Shown: positions 12,401-22,435, numbered from the stretch's first letter. The stretch is DNA of 64,000 nt from Agapetus fuscipes (GCA_951799405.1 OX637339.1:8556001-8620000); one strand, 5' to 3'. Program-made: numbers and translations. The notes: generated by a model not told the origin, from the letters alone.

Positions 12401-15400
12401 ATACCTCTAAAAAAAACACCCTTTATATATTTTTTCTATGCCGGGATTCGAACCCACAACCTTCCATTTACGTGTCCAAAGTGTTACCATTGAACTACGG
12501 ACCGGTCAAGTAGCTGGAGAGAAAAGGCGAGAGTAGCGGAGAATAAAATAAAAAATAAATGTTCCACACGTCTTGTATAGCGCCCTTTCGTAACTAACGT
12601 CACTTCAAAGGCGCTTTGTAGGATTGCCCAAACAAAGAATCCTGAATTCACCTGGAGCTGTCGAGCTTGTGATGATGAATGCATTGCTTACTGTTCCCTA
12701 GTTACCTGACATCGGTGGACGAGTACCAGGACGGGCTGATGCTGTGCCTGGACGCGCTGCACCGGGTCCTGCGCACCAAGACTGCGCTGGAGTACATCAA
12801 AGAGGTTCACCGCACGGCCAGGAATGACAACTGGGTGGAGAGTGTGTCGGCGGGGTTGCTGGGGCAAGCCGTCATGACTACCTACAACAATAAACTCTAC
12901 ATGTGAGCGCTCATGTTTCACAAATACTCCATCTCATTCAGATACTCCAGGGCGGGAAGTCTCATCACCACGGTAATTATTACCAACCGAATATCGGTGA
13001 TATTTGTATGAAGAACTGTCAATCCAAGATGGCCACATGTGATTAGTCTTCATACAAATATTACCAATATTTGGTAGGTAAGAATTACAGTGGTGATTGA
13101 TAGCTCATTGAATGGTTGATTTAAATAAGTCGCCAAGTACCAAAATATTCATTTTTTTTATTACGCAAACTTTCCTTGATTTATAGGTTGGTATGAGGCT
13201 GACCACCCATACTGTAAAAATGGTTCACTGTGCCAATGTCACCCCTGTTTCAGGGAAGGTCGGCGAAAGTTGCAGGGTTTATGTTCATTTGAGGTTTGGA
13301 TTTTAATTTGTAAGTACACAGTCAGCATTTGTTGGCGCGAACTTACATGTGTCTATTTGAAGGCATGCATTTGATATGAGTTTTGAATGCTAATATATCT
13401 TTGCAACTTTGATTATAGACACAAAGACGTCTGTTGAACCAGGGTCAAAGAGGCCAGACATGAATCGAACAAGCTAATCGAGATGACTGTTGACTCGCTA
13501 TATAGTAGCGAAGAATGTATGCAGTTTGATTCTATATGCCTAGGCAAATTATTTAAATACTGCCTCAAGTTCTTTCAAAAAAAAATTTACTAGGATTTTC
13601 AAAATTCAAAAAAGGCGGCAAAGAACACAGTATAGAATTGATGTTGGTAGAAAGTTTTTTTTCTCTTGTATGTGAAATAAAAGGATGACTAATGACATTT
13701 TGATGATGCATGTTTCAGTGTTGATGAAATAGACGCGACCAACACCCCGCTGATGACCTTTGAATACAAGGGCAGCAACATCACTCTGCATCAGTACTAC
13801 AAGCAGCAGTACGGCATCGAAGTCATGGACCTCAAGCAGCCACTTCTAATCAGCAGGTATGCCAGCAATGCCTTAATCCAACCACCATTCCCCTGGTACC
13901 TCTGCAAGCTGTATCACCACTTTGTGCCGCCTTTGCTTTTTTCATCTCCTTGAAATTCATTTGCCTTTCTCTTTTTCTTACTCTACAGATTCCAGTCATT
14001 TGCAATCTTGCTTATTCAATCAATCCACTCCTCTTCGGTGAAAAAAGGTGAAAGGATTTAAATTAGCTGAAGGAAACGATATGTCTTCTTTCTCTAATGT
14101 AGAATATATGTTCCAGATAGGACCCAATACATAATACAGTATTGTTTGCTTCTCAGGAAGAAGATCCGCATCCAGGGCCAAGATAAGCCAGCCGAGCTGA
14201 CAGTCTGCCTGATCCCCGAGCTGTGTCGCCTGACGGGCATGTCTGACGAGATGCGCTCTGACTTCAGGCTCATGAAGGAGGTGGCAGGCACCACACGCAT
14301 CACGCCCACGCAGCGACTGCGCGCCATGCACAAGGTAAACATCAACAAGGGCATGACCACCTGGGGCGAGACTTGGCTTTCTCGATCAACCGCTGCCTGT
14401 CTAATGGCTTCCTCCTCCAGTCCCATACTCCTATCTCACAGCAGTCTGCCAACCACCTTAATCTTCCCTCTGTCCTGCCACCCCATAGGGTCTGTCATCA
14501 CAAGTATATTTTCCAGGCTCCAATAGTGCATTCGTTGGATGTGACCGAGCCAATGAAGTCTGCTGACTTTTATTGACTGGACCACATCAACTTCATGGTA
14601 TGGATTGTGTAACTTAGACTTAAGGCTAGTTCGCACAAGGCGACTATTTTAGTCGAGTAGCGAGTAATTTAGTGGCTAAACGTGTGCGAACCACAAAAAA
14701 ATAGTCGAGTAGTTTAGTCAATGGTTTAGTCGAGTCAATCCATTTCGAGTCAATCCTTGAAGAACTCTAGGAAACGGAAATGCATGAATGGCGGCAATTT
14801 TAATTGTGTTGCAGCCTGTTCATCTTGCGAACTTCACACTTGTGTACTGTACTGGACCGTAATGCGAACGCTTCACGGGCGAGTAGCGCCCCGCCCACCA
14901 CTAAATTACTCGCTACTCGACTAAAATAGTCGCCTTGTCCGAACTAGCGTTTATATTGTCTTCGCCATATGTTCCTGCCTTAATGGGCTGTAAATATGAC
15001 AGAATTTTCCTTTCATATATGTTGATATAACTTTGGACATGCTTGTCTCAGAAGCCTTGGAAGCAAATGTGAAGACAGGCTTAGTCAGTGATTTATAGAA
15101 GGTAGTTTTATTGACTTGATAACTCAAGTATAAAGCATTGCATAAACTCCCCTCAATCGCGTTTATGAAAATAAAAAAACAAAGCTAAATCACTCACTAG
15201 AGATGCCGTCATATATTCCATACATTTTTTATTTACTTGATGGAAGGGAGTTCATGTAAATGTTACTAAAATACTCTGGGTACTTTTTAAACAAACTTTC
15301 AATGCTGGGACCAGTGTAACACTTGCATTAAATTAATAAACAATGATTGTTGCAGTATGTGGACAGAGTGAATAGCTGTCCAGCCGCCTGCAAGCTCCTT

Positions 15401-18400
15401 GCTGACTGGGGCCTCTCCATCGCCCCGCAGACAGTCCAAGTGGATGCGCGTGTCATGGACCCGGAAAAGATCCTCTTCGGCAACAACAGGTCGTGCGTGT
15501 CAGCCAACGCAGACTGGAACAGGGACGTGGGCAACAACAGCGTCATTACTGCGGTGGACCTCGAGAGCTGGATCATCCTGCACACCAGAAGGGACCAGCA
15601 GATCACACAAGTGAGTATCAAAGGCCGGTCATAAGTCCCACTCGCTCTTGAGGAGTGATCAAATCATAAAACGGCGATTCAAATAATTGATCATGGACAA
15701 ATAGGCTCATCCAGCCTTACATTCACAAGTCTTGATTGAATTGGCGTTCTGTAATAACAACCAAGCTTGCAGAGGGCTGTTGAAATAGTCACAAGATTAA
15801 TCAGCCTACATCATAAGATGAGTCCTATGAAACTTGTCATGTCAGTTTTAAGGCCTGGATTAGATAGATATTGAAATATAAATCATTTATTATTATGTAT
15901 AACAGAAATTAGTTCAATTCAAACCTTAATCTACCAACCATTTCTAGAATTGATACCCAACTCATTGAGTTCTATTCTAAAGTGCAGCAAAGAAATTATG
16001 CCGTTATTGATTTCAGGATTTTGTAGAATGCTGCATGCGTTGCGGCCCGCCCATGGGCATCAAGGTTAACCGGCCGCAGCAGATCTGCCTGCAGTCGGAT
16101 AAGGTGGAAGAGTATGTGGCCAAGCTGAACCAGGTGATCCATCCCGGGGTGGCGCTGGTGGTGTGCGTGTGCCCCTCCCCCAGGGACGACAGGTACCAGG
16201 CCATCAAGCAGGTCTGCTGCAAGGACAACCCCATTCCCTCACAGGTAGGGAGGCTTCACATTGTCTCTATAATTTGTGAAATAAGCATTGTTGCACTGCC
16301 TCATGTGAGAGAGATAGAGGACCATGGGAAGTTCCAAAATGTACTGAAGGCAAACAAATTTCTGGCATAATCGCCCTTGGAGTGACTACATCGCGAAACA
16401 GCGTTCTAAAGAAATCATCAGTTAGTAACGTGTGAAATCAGACAAGGGGAGAAAGGCCCTCTATACGGTGGACCAATCAAGTGAACAGAACACCAGTCAA
16501 AGAAGATTTTACAACTAAAGTCATGAATCATTTTACAGGTCATCAACGCCAGAACCATAAGCAACAGGGACAAGATGCGCAGTGTGGTGCAGAAGATCCT
16601 CCTGCAAATGAACTGTAAGCTGGGCGGACAGCTGTGGGGAATCAATGTGCCATTCAAGAACGCCATGGTCATCGGCATTGACACATACCACTCTCCCAAC
16701 TCCAAGATCGGCTCTGTCGCAGGTATAATCTATAATATATCAGCGATCAAAGATATTACATTTGTAGTAGCTGGTGCTCAGGTCTGGAATTGATCACCCG
16801 CAAATTTCTGACAATGCCGATAAAAGTAGATAATGTTTAAACCACGCAGGTATTGCTGCTAAAGGTTTTCCTTACAGTTACATTCGCTCACATCACTCCG
16901 CTGTTAAAAAACTACATTGTTTCCCGGAGAGGGTGGTCTACCGTGTTTGTTTGATAGTACATAAAGCCATCAATTACTTGGCTCCACCTTATCTGACTGA
17001 TATGATTTCGCTTGTTGAGAAGGGTGTAAGGAGGCAGACGCTCAGATCCGCAGGCGATGGAGCAGTCAATTTGGTTCAGCCGCGCCGTCAGATTAGTACA
17101 AATTTGAGAGAACGCGCTTTCCGTGTTGCGGGTACGGTGGAGTGGAACAGACTGTCACCCGGAGTAAAGAACTCCATATCTGTGGGTGTATTTCGCAGAG
17201 CACTCAAGACACACCTTTTTTAAAAGTCTTATCCATGATCGGAGAGGACCCTTGAGGTGTGACACACACAAAAACAGCACTCTCTTATCTTTTCCAATTT
17301 AAAATATGATTTATATATACATCATGTTTAATTTCTTTCAGGCTTTGTGGCCTCGTACAACCAGTCGCTGACCAAGTGGTACAGCTTGGTGGCCTTCCAG
17401 GGTCACGGCCAGGAGATTGTGGACAGCCTCAGGAACTGCTTTGCCCAGTCGCTCCGGTTCTACTTCAACATGAACGGGATGTTCCCCGATCGCATCTTCA
17501 TTTACAGGTAAGAACGAAAAGTTATTTGAGAAGAAGAAAATTTGATTCATAGAACTTGTGATAAACTCATACTTGTGTACCTTAATGTTGAGAGAAATTA
17601 ATTTGATGGTGAATGAAAATGACATAGTAAAATCCATACAGTCGAATTGGATGCTAGAGCAAATAAAATGCTACCAAATTTAGAATGAATCGTCTTTAAT
17701 TTTTTGTCAGATTTGATGGTTTTCATGAAGTGACTTGATCTGAAATTGACCAGTGTCGACAATGTGATGAAATTGTTTCTCTTGAAAAAGGTTGTAAATG
17801 ATTTTCCATTTCGGTGTTTATTTCAAACCGGCAAGGTTTACTCAGCCTTCACAAGAAATAAGTACCAGCCTCCTCGGGAGCTGGGAAAATCCCACTTCAA
17901 CTGAAATGGTTGGTCTGTAAAAATAAATAGGTTCCACTCACCAGATGCGACTCCTTCGGGGAGAATGCGGCAAGAAGTTACACTGTATGTGTAGCTTAGT
18001 CACGTTATTTAACACTCCAATGATGAGGGCTCCAAGATTCACACACAGGCTGCGACCTGCGTTAGTATTTTTCAGCGCACGAGATATGACTCAAGTTGAT
18101 TATCATAGAAGCCAAAAATGTTCTATACTCGAATACATTGTTTGAGTGATTCCTCAAGCAGGCAAGTGGCGAAGGGTGATTTTTCTCAGAAGGTAACTCG
18201 ATGGAGAAAAAGAAAGCCATCGAACATTAAAATTCCATGGGGAAAAATAAAATATTATTTCTAAAAACATAGCTCGACTTTTGCAATTTACTCTTAAAAT
18301 AAATAAAAGTGGCTTTGAATGGAAATACATATCTTTAAATTTTGATACAAGACGTGAAATCCTTACGGTGTTATTCTTAGACATTTTCGTCGCCCTTTGA

Positions 18401-21164
18401 ACCCAGGTTTTGCTTAATTTTGATTCTTGAACATTTCTGAAGTAGTTAGGCTTGCGTCTCGAGCTCAACGCCCGCCCAAATCTAGCCTCCAAATGTATGC
18501 GAAGTTAGGCCTAGACAAAACCCCCTCGGAGACGGTTTTGTGGTACAATCGATTTTGACAACTGCCGTATTTAATATTAAATAGTAAATATTTGCTTTAT
18601 TACTGTTTTGTTTTGCGATTTGTTTTTGTCATTTTGGTCAAATTGACAGAATTCAGCACTTTTTTGCTAATCAATCGCTTTTTGAGGCACAAAACACACA
18701 AAATTAAAAAGCAAAATAAATCATTTGACAGATTGCATCACGGCTCGCGGCAAATTTCTCAATATGAAAAATTTGCCGCAAAACTGAAGTTATGTATATA
18801 GTTTAAAATAAGTGAAGAAGATATTTAACACTCTACGAACACATATGAGACACTTTTTCCATCTGAAATAAAATATTTACTTGCATTTCGGCAGACATCT
18901 GATCTGTGTACAAACAAAACAGTCAGCCGTCCGCCATTGTGACGTCATCGATATTTGTGTGGTCATCCCAAACGCATATTCCCTACATTTGGTTTATTTT
19001 TCCCGATCCACAAAAAATATACGGATTTATTTGGCTAATCAATTGTTTTCAAAGTTATTTTAATTATAAATTGCACAACAAATTTATAAACTGATTATTT
19101 GCTTTTATTTTTCATCTTTTTTTTGCGTTATTGTCAATGGTTATTGTTTTAATAATTATTTAAAAACGACTGAAAATTCCCTATTCTTTAAATAATATTT
19201 ATAAAGTGACATCTCCAGAACAGATTTTTGTTTTAAATACGACATTGAACGGACGTAATTTCAGCCGTCCAAATTTGGTCGCAGGCTCAACTGTTCCTAC
19301 GTTACACTATGAACGAGAATCAATATTTCAAATTTGGTCTAGTCCGGCGTTGTACCCAGATTAAATAGTCGCCAGTTAGGCCGATGGCGAAATATGACAA
19401 GTAAGAATAACACCGTTAGAAACTAAGGAAATCATCAAAAGAGTGAGTATCTGAAATAAATGTACAATAAAAGCATATTTTATTTAACCAAATAACATTA
19501 ATAATTGTTAATCTTTCAAAAAATATACATTCATCAAGTATTTCATTTTATTTTATTCGAAAATATTGTGTATTTCCATAAATATGCAAACTTTTAAGAT
19601 TTCTCACTCAAGGCTCGTGTCTAGACTACAGAGTAACTTGATGTTATACCGGCTTATCTTGATCATTATTACCTCGCGTCAACCGGCCCCTCCCTGGGCC
19701 TCCAACTTGTCCCCTCTGATACCATAGTCTGTCAGAACTAGAAGCCGGTGATCGCATCGGGAATCAAGACTCGGTAGTGCTCGTGAGTCTGCAGCTTTAT
19801 TTTACACTATCAAATAAATTTCACGCGGTATGAAAAAAAAAAAATGTTAGTTGATTATTACAAATGAAATAAATTGTTTTATACATTTCCTTTTGCGTAA
19901 TTTCAATAGGGAAGCCGATGGTAATTTGAGTTGTTGGCACCCTTCGCCACTGCAAGCAAGTCAATTTTTTTTTGGATAATTATACAGCTGAGGAGTCAGC
20001 GCTGCTTCATAGACCCCGACTACAGCCCCAAGCTGGCCTTTCTCATCGTGCAGAAGCGCATCAACATCAGGATATATATGTTGTGTGTATTGCAGAGACG
20101 GTGTTGGTGATGGTCAGCTGAAGCATGTGAGTGAGTACGAGGTGCCGCAGCTGCAGGGCTGCTTCAAATCTGTGGACCCCGACTACAGCCCCAAGCTGGC
20201 CTTCCTCATCGTGCAGAAGCGCATCAACACCAGGATCTTCGCTGGCAGGGGACAGGACGTGGACAACCCGCCTCCCGGCACCGTGGTGGACAATACTGTC
20301 ACCAGAAAATACTTGTGAGACATCACCTATATCTTCTCTTTGTCCGACCTTTCTTTTATTACCTCCCACATCTCCTAGAGTTCAACATTATTGCATTGTT
20401 AAAAATCATGAGTGATCTTCAAAAGTTCGGATTAGTACTCCAGTCGATAGCTCATTTGGTAGAATGCTTGTGTTCTATGCCAGATGGCTAGGCTTTGATC
20501 CTTACGAAGGGTGTCGGAAATTCCCGTTCTGATGTTTATTTCTAACCCAAAATAAAAGTACTACAAGAAATGAGAACCAGTCCCCTCAAAAGCTGGAACA
20601 CCCCTACCTCAAGCTACTTCGCTTGGCTAAAAGCCAGTGGCCTTACCTGTGTAAGTCATTAAGTTCCAAAAGCCATGCGACAGCTTGGGGGACAACACAG
20701 TAATCTCACTGTGCGCAACTTAGTTGTGTTTGAGAGTCAATATTGTAACATCAACTTTTACTTCTGACAAGATCTGCAGTAATTAAGTTCGCCCACTCCA
20801 GGTTGCATTAAAAATTCTATACTCATCTCGTTGCATCTCACATCATCATTATTCACGCAAATTGTTTTATTACCTCTAAAAAGAATCAATTATTTGCAGG
20901 TATGACTTCTTCCTGGTGTCGCAGAACGTCCGTCAGGGCACCGTCACCCCCAGCCACTACATCGTGGTCTCCGACGACTCGGCCCTGTCCCCCGAGCAGA
21001 TGCAGAAGCTCACCTACAAGATGTGCCACCTGTACTACAACTGGCCTGGCACCGTCAGGGTCCCAGCGCCTTGCCAGTACGCCCACAAGATCGCCTACCT
21101 CATCGGCCAGAATGTCCGGGCGCCCCATCACAACTCCCTCGCTGACAAACTCTTCTATCTGTAG
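423..21164 (+). CDS. AGO3: Piwi-clade Argonaute, AGO3-like (5' end outside window)
   Basis: PiRNA-guided RNA slicer of the ping-pong cycle. Exons: 423-537, 1047-1221, 2887-3017, 4712-4875, 12702-12902, 13719-13856, 14157-14334, 15356-15610, 16017-16244, 16539-16722, 17342-17507, 20096-20314, 20900-21164. All introns are GT-AG and the phases join without a break, giving 805 residues to a TAG stop. Numbering from the first full codon: a basic Ser/Arg/Pro-rich N-terminus (1-40), the N and linker region, PAZ at about 195-330, and PIWI at about 490-805. The slicer set is visible as D576 (GIDTYH), E614 (GQEIVD), D646 (RDGVGDG) and H780 (YAHK), and the protein ends in the hydrophobic FYL typical of Argonautes. 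AGO3 rather than Piwi/Aub is inferred from VQKRINTRIF, RQGTVTP and the KLFYL end, as I remember the family. The first listed exon is the least certain (donor GAA|GTAATT). Exons are GC-rich inside AT-rich introns. The start codon and promoter are not in the window. Confidence 0.88.
828..963 (+). mobile_element. SINE family A, 3' part only
   Basis: This matches the tail half of family A (AAATAAATAGGTTCC, CCCTTCGGAGATAACG, AAGAAGTTACACTA) and lies in the first visible AGO3 intron. The tRNA-like head is absent, as expected of 5'-truncated retrotransposition. Confidence 0.8.
1409..1533. repeat. Small imperfect inverted repeat
   Basis: Arms of about 40 bp (near 1409-1450 and 1491-1533), each carrying TATGCCACTG and a GCACGAGTGTTA-type inner end, face each other across a 40-bp centre. 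It is a MITE-like foldback of unknown family in an AGO3 intron. Confidence 0.5.
1715..1890 (-). repeat. Repeat family C, diverged copy
   Basis: Minus-strand copy of the approximately 250-bp family described at 41050-41300. The rest of this 1.66-kb AGO3 intron (1222-2886) holds only an inverted repeat, a MITE-E copy and AT-rich sequence with no other recognisable feature. Confidence 0.6.
2085..2226. mobile_element. MITE family E, decayed copy
   Basis: It begins GTCTCATCACCACGGTAATT and contains the conserved inner part around TTCATAC and the phrase GGCCATCTTGGATT. The right terminal repeat has decayed. Better copies are at 12945-13107 and 37104-37312. Confidence 0.65.
3173..3721 (+). mobile_element. 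RTE-type LINE 3' end, split by a solo LTR
   Basis: Bases 3173-3236 and 3587-3721 together match the last part of the long RTE ORF at 51292-53220 (GATCAGATTGAGGAGG, then GATGGATATGAATGAATTG) and its 3' end GCGACAGAGTTACAG. The two halves meet exactly once the 350-bp LTR and one copy of its target duplication are removed. Several substitutions and a stop show that it is a dead copy. The rest of this AGO3 intron up to 4711 carries a TTAA-flanked MITE and another RTE tail. Confidence 0.85.
3237..3586 (+). mobile_element. Solo LTR with 5-bp target duplication
   Basis: The unit runs from TGTTACGG to GGTTATAACA (TG...CA, with TGTTA/TAACA as short inverted ends). It is flanked on both sides by AAGAA (3232-3236 and 3587-3591). 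Inside are a TATA-like GGATAAATAGACC and, downstream, CAATAAAG as a polyadenylation signal, in the order expected of an LTR. It interrupts an RTE fragment whose sequence continues on the other side. No internal retrotransposon sequence is present. Confidence 0.85.
4097..4310. mobile_element. TTAA-flanked MITE
   Basis: A 214-bp unit between TTAA at 4093-4096 and TTAA at 4311-4314. Its terminal inverted repeats are imperfect (CACTATGTATGCGGGAA against CACATCGTTTGCGGGAA). TTAA targets suggest piggyBac-type mobilisation. No coding capacity. Confidence 0.6.
4436..4635 (+). mobile_element. RTE-like LINE 3' end with ATG-repeat tail
   Basis: Conceptual translation gives scraps typical of the C-terminus of RTE reverse transcriptases (GLEEEDVG and similar). 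The match ends in a run of GAT/ATG trinucleotides, a common kind of RTE tail. Short Met-rich or His-rich ORFs here are by-products of that tail. A second tail of this type lies near 14345-14618. Confidence 0.6.
5074..5240 (+). pseudogene. CR1/L2-type LINE reverse transcriptase fragment
   Basis: The translation contains RLDYCNAIYAGQP, LQNAAARLIYGA and HITPHLQALHWLKIR, the conserved C-terminal block of CR1/L2-type reverse transcriptases. It is truncated at both ends and runs into a repeat C tail at about 5241-5320. From 5321 to 5450 I see nothing recognisable. Confidence 0.75.
5631..5897 (-). mobile_element. RTE LINE 3' end, antisense
   Basis: Nearly identical to the end of the ORF at 51292-53220 (KGRPRKVWSDQIEEIVKEWD through the stop), followed in minus-strand direction by the same GCGACAGAGTTACAG end and a hexamer tail (TTACAG)n, seen here as TAACTG repeats. 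It is 5'-truncated. AAGTA occurs at both edges and may be the target duplication. Confidence 0.9.
6704..8658 (+). mobile_element. Helitron, first of two tandem copies
   Basis: It starts with TC (TCTATTATATAAAAATC) after an A and ends in CTAG before a T, with a hairpin just inside the 3' end, which are the hallmarks of Helitrons. No intact Rep/helicase is present. A short degenerate ORF region (about 7980-8230) is shared with the second copy. This copy has about 190 extra bases near 8412-8604. Confidence 0.8.
8659..10450 (+). mobile_element. Helitron, second of two tandem copies
   Basis: It starts TCTTATATATAAAAAAG immediately after the CTAG end of the first copy and ends CTAG|T. It is similar to the first copy along its whole length, including a TTTG microsatellite near 8781-8820 and a short ORF region at 9970-10215 of unknown function. 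The base after it (10451) continues the interrupted LINE, so no target sequence separates or duplicates around the pair. Confidence 0.8.
10411..10450. repeat. 40-bp palindrome forming the Helitron 3' terminus
   Basis: The last 40 bases begin CTAGCAG and end CTGCTAG and pair along almost their full length around a GAGA loop, with stem AACCG.GC / GC.CGGTT inside. The identical structure ends the first copy at 8619-8658. In Helitrons a 3' hairpin marks termination of strand transfer; here the palindrome includes the terminal CTAG itself. Confidence 0.85.
11472..12423 (-). mobile_element. Mariner-type element, TA target duplication
   Basis: The terminal inverted repeats are about 28 bp (AAGGGTATTTTTTTAGAGG... 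and its near-exact complement). They are flanked by TA at 11470-11471 and 12424-12425. At 952 bp it is shorter than a full mariner because the DNA-binding N-terminal part of the transposase gene is missing. Confidence 0.92.
11577..12338 (-). pseudogene. Mariner transposase, DD41D type, defective
   Basis: Two minus-strand ORFs in the same frame, separated by a single TAA where a Gln codon is expected, make up the catalytic domain. Motifs are LLSDEAHFWLNG (first Asp), WFQQDGATSHTA (second Asp) and CDLTPLDYFLWGYVK (third Asp). Forty-one residues separate the second and third Asp, hence DD41D. The N-terminal helix-turn-helix region is deleted; the ORF begins just before the RRRFGEWV block. A dead copy, since both the stop and the deletion would block function. 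Confidence 0.9.
12945..13107. mobile_element. MITE family E
   Basis: A near-complete stem-loop: outer ends ATCACCAC.GTAATT and inner ends TATTTGTATGAAGA pair over about 55 bp, leaving a short centre with CCAAGATGGCC. It lies in an AGO3 intron beside repeat C. Confidence 0.8.
13181..13425 (+). repeat. Repeat family C
   Basis: A full-length plus-strand copy (see 41050-41300). The intron bases from here to 13718 contain nothing else recognisable. Confidence 0.8.
14345..14618 (-). pseudogene. RTE-like LINE C-terminal fragment
   Basis: The minus strand encodes RLHWLGHIQRM and DPMGWQDRGK, then GLEEEAIRQAAVDRE, characteristic of the C-terminus of RTE-like ORFs. A frameshift separates the blocks. 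It begins directly after an AGO3 splice donor, so antisense LINE sequence sits in the first part of the intron. Confidence 0.65.
14624..14948. mobile_element. TIR element F, short MITE form
   Basis: The ends GGCTAGTTCGCACAAGG and CCTTGTCCGAACTAGC are inverted repeats with inner ACTCGCTACTCGACTAAA blocks. The centre shares GGAAACGGAAATGCA and a GGCGGCAATTT stretch, inverted, with the 1.65-kb copies at 27573 and 29230. This is therefore an internally deleted relative of those. From 14949 to 15355 I see nothing recognisable. Confidence 0.8.
16853..17225 (+). pseudogene. CR1/L2-type LINE 3' end
   Basis: The translation from 16933 reads VVYRVCLIVHKAINYLAPPY..., then RRQISTNLRERAFRVAG, VEWNRLSP and ends in KTHLF-stop. 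This is the usual C-terminus of CR1/L2 reverse-transcriptase ORFs. The upstream part (HITPLLKN) is in another frame. It occupies most of the AGO3 intron between the first and second catalytic-Asp exons. Confidence 0.8.
17812..18006 (+). mobile_element. SINE family A, 5'-truncated
   Basis: It starts at the conserved GTGTTTATTTCAAACC and runs to the tail AAGAAGTTACACTGTATGTG. The tRNA-like head is absent. Confidence 0.8.
18163..19952. mobile_element. hAT-like TIR element, 1.79 kb, no transposase seen
   Basis: The ends are CA(A)GTGGCGAAGGGTG and CACCCTTCGCCACTG, flanked by CAAGCAGG (18155-18162) and CAAGCAAG (19953-19960), an 8-bp duplication with one mismatch. CAGTGGCG-type ends and 8-bp targets fit hAT. 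The AT-rich interior has short ORFs on both strands, none resembling a transposase. Confidence 0.65.
20001..20073 (+). pseudogene. Partial duplicate of AGO3 PIWI exon 12
   Basis: This stretch in the intron just before exon 20096-20314 repeats the middle of that exon (about positions 20159-20237) with only a few substitutions and the loss of two codons. It still reads in frame as coding sequence (DPDYSPKLAFL, then IVQKRIN) and has a possible acceptor AG at 19987-19988. It lacks the part carrying the catalytic Asp, has no good donor, and its frame runs into a stop inside the true exon. I read it as a non-functional exon copy. Confidence 0.85.
20443..20735 (+). mobile_element. SINE family A
   Basis: Full-length but diverged: head GATAGCTCATTTGGTAGAAT, then the body and a decayed tail. 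It lies in the last AGO3 intron, 129 bp after the exon with the second catalytic Asp. Confidence 0.75.
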
Positions 21165-22227
21165 TTGGACCTTTACAAAGTGGGATATTCAGTAGAACCC
21201 TCAATTAATCTCTTATCTCAATCAATTAAGTGCGAGCTTCATTCGGATAATCAAAAAATCAAATACAATAGGGCCTCGCTAATCCGAACAGACGCTTATT
21301 CAGTGATGGTTACATATACTCTTTTTTTTTTTTTTTTTGGTCAGAGTCGAGCCATCCAAGTGCAGCTCCTGGTGAATGGGCTCGCTGGTACGTCTAGATG
21401 TACTTGAGATTCGGAGCATGTGCCTCCAGCACCACATTTCTTTCTGCTCCTTTTATTGTTGCATGTTTCAGCAAAAAATATAAAAATCGAGTGGACCAGA
21501 CTCCTGACAAACTTTATCTTTGTGCTGTTACTCACACCCCGAAGTACACCGCAAGACAAAAAAAATTACGAGTCCTCAAAAAAAACTAAAATTGACATAT
21601 GTGATGACTACTCGTTACTTCAAAGTTAAAATAAAAAATCTTACTCATGAATTGTAGTTAAAATTGGCATTATATATCAGGTATCAGATTACCCGAACCT
21701 TAGAAACCCATAAGGGTTCATTTATGGTCGAGTGTTTGTGATGGAATAATAGGAGACATGTTATTTTTTAATTAATATTTAAGAAGTAGGTTCTTATCGC
21801 TTTATTTTGTATTAAGGTATTTAAAATTCAAACATATTTATAACATTTAAAAATATTTAATACTTTATTTTTTGTAACAAAATTAAGGACACTATGTGTC
21901 CTTAATTTATCGAACAAAAGATAGAGGTATCGATAAAGGATTTCTTAGAAAATGGGTTCAGTTAAGTCAAGCGGTGCGGTAGCAGGTAAACTCGTATTTT
22001 TTTTTGTCCGGCGGTGTAGGTACCTACATGTATTATCTATCTGTAATTTAAGTTGCACAAATAGGTTGACATTTAGCCAAAAAACATTTTAAGAAGTGTG
22101 TTGTAGAGAAAAACAGATATCCCAATGTTTGGGCGAAGTCTTGTCCGATATCGTCAGGAGATGTCTTGTTCGATGAAGAAGCACAAACTAAATTATCAGA
22201 AAAAATTCATATGCATGCTAACGTCCA
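21165..22227. other. AGO3 downstream flank, no gene seen
   Basis: Probable 3' UTR followed by AT-rich intergenic sequence. I find no clear AATAAA close behind the stop. Patches CAGTAGAACCCTC (21190) and GGGCCTCGCTAATCCG (21271) resemble pogo/Tigger-type MITE ends, but no pairing partner is clear. Confidence 0.4.
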
Positions 22228-22435
22228 AATGAAAACATAAGCTCTGCAACTCCTGCCGCCTTTCCCTGAAACAAAGTGACATTAATAAAAGTGGACCGTT
22301 TTTTACAGTGGGAGAAGTGAGCCTCACACTCATCTAGTATTTAAGGAAATTTGTAAGCATTTAGCATGTGCCTGCGTGCATGAGAAAATCAAACCTCAAA
22401 TGTTCATGTATCTTTGCAACTTATGACCTATTTTA
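22228..22435 (-). repeat. Repeat family C, rearranged copy
   Basis: The first half is antisense family C (CTGAAACAAAGTGACATT, TTACAGTGGGAGAAGTGAGCC). The second half carries its other end in the opposite arrangement, so the copy is internally rearranged. The stretch 22436-23180 beyond it holds nothing I recognise. Confidence 0.55.

Larger units (their letters stand above)
10991..12507 (-). mobile_element. Dimeric SINE (B+A), interrupted by mariner
   Basis: Read on the minus strand, a B-type tRNA-like head and body (12507-12424 and 11471-11336) is followed directly by a complete A-type SINE (11335-10991). The mariner at 11472-12423 lies inside the B body. Removing it and one TA restores the sequence found in the other B copies. 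Confidence 0.85.
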
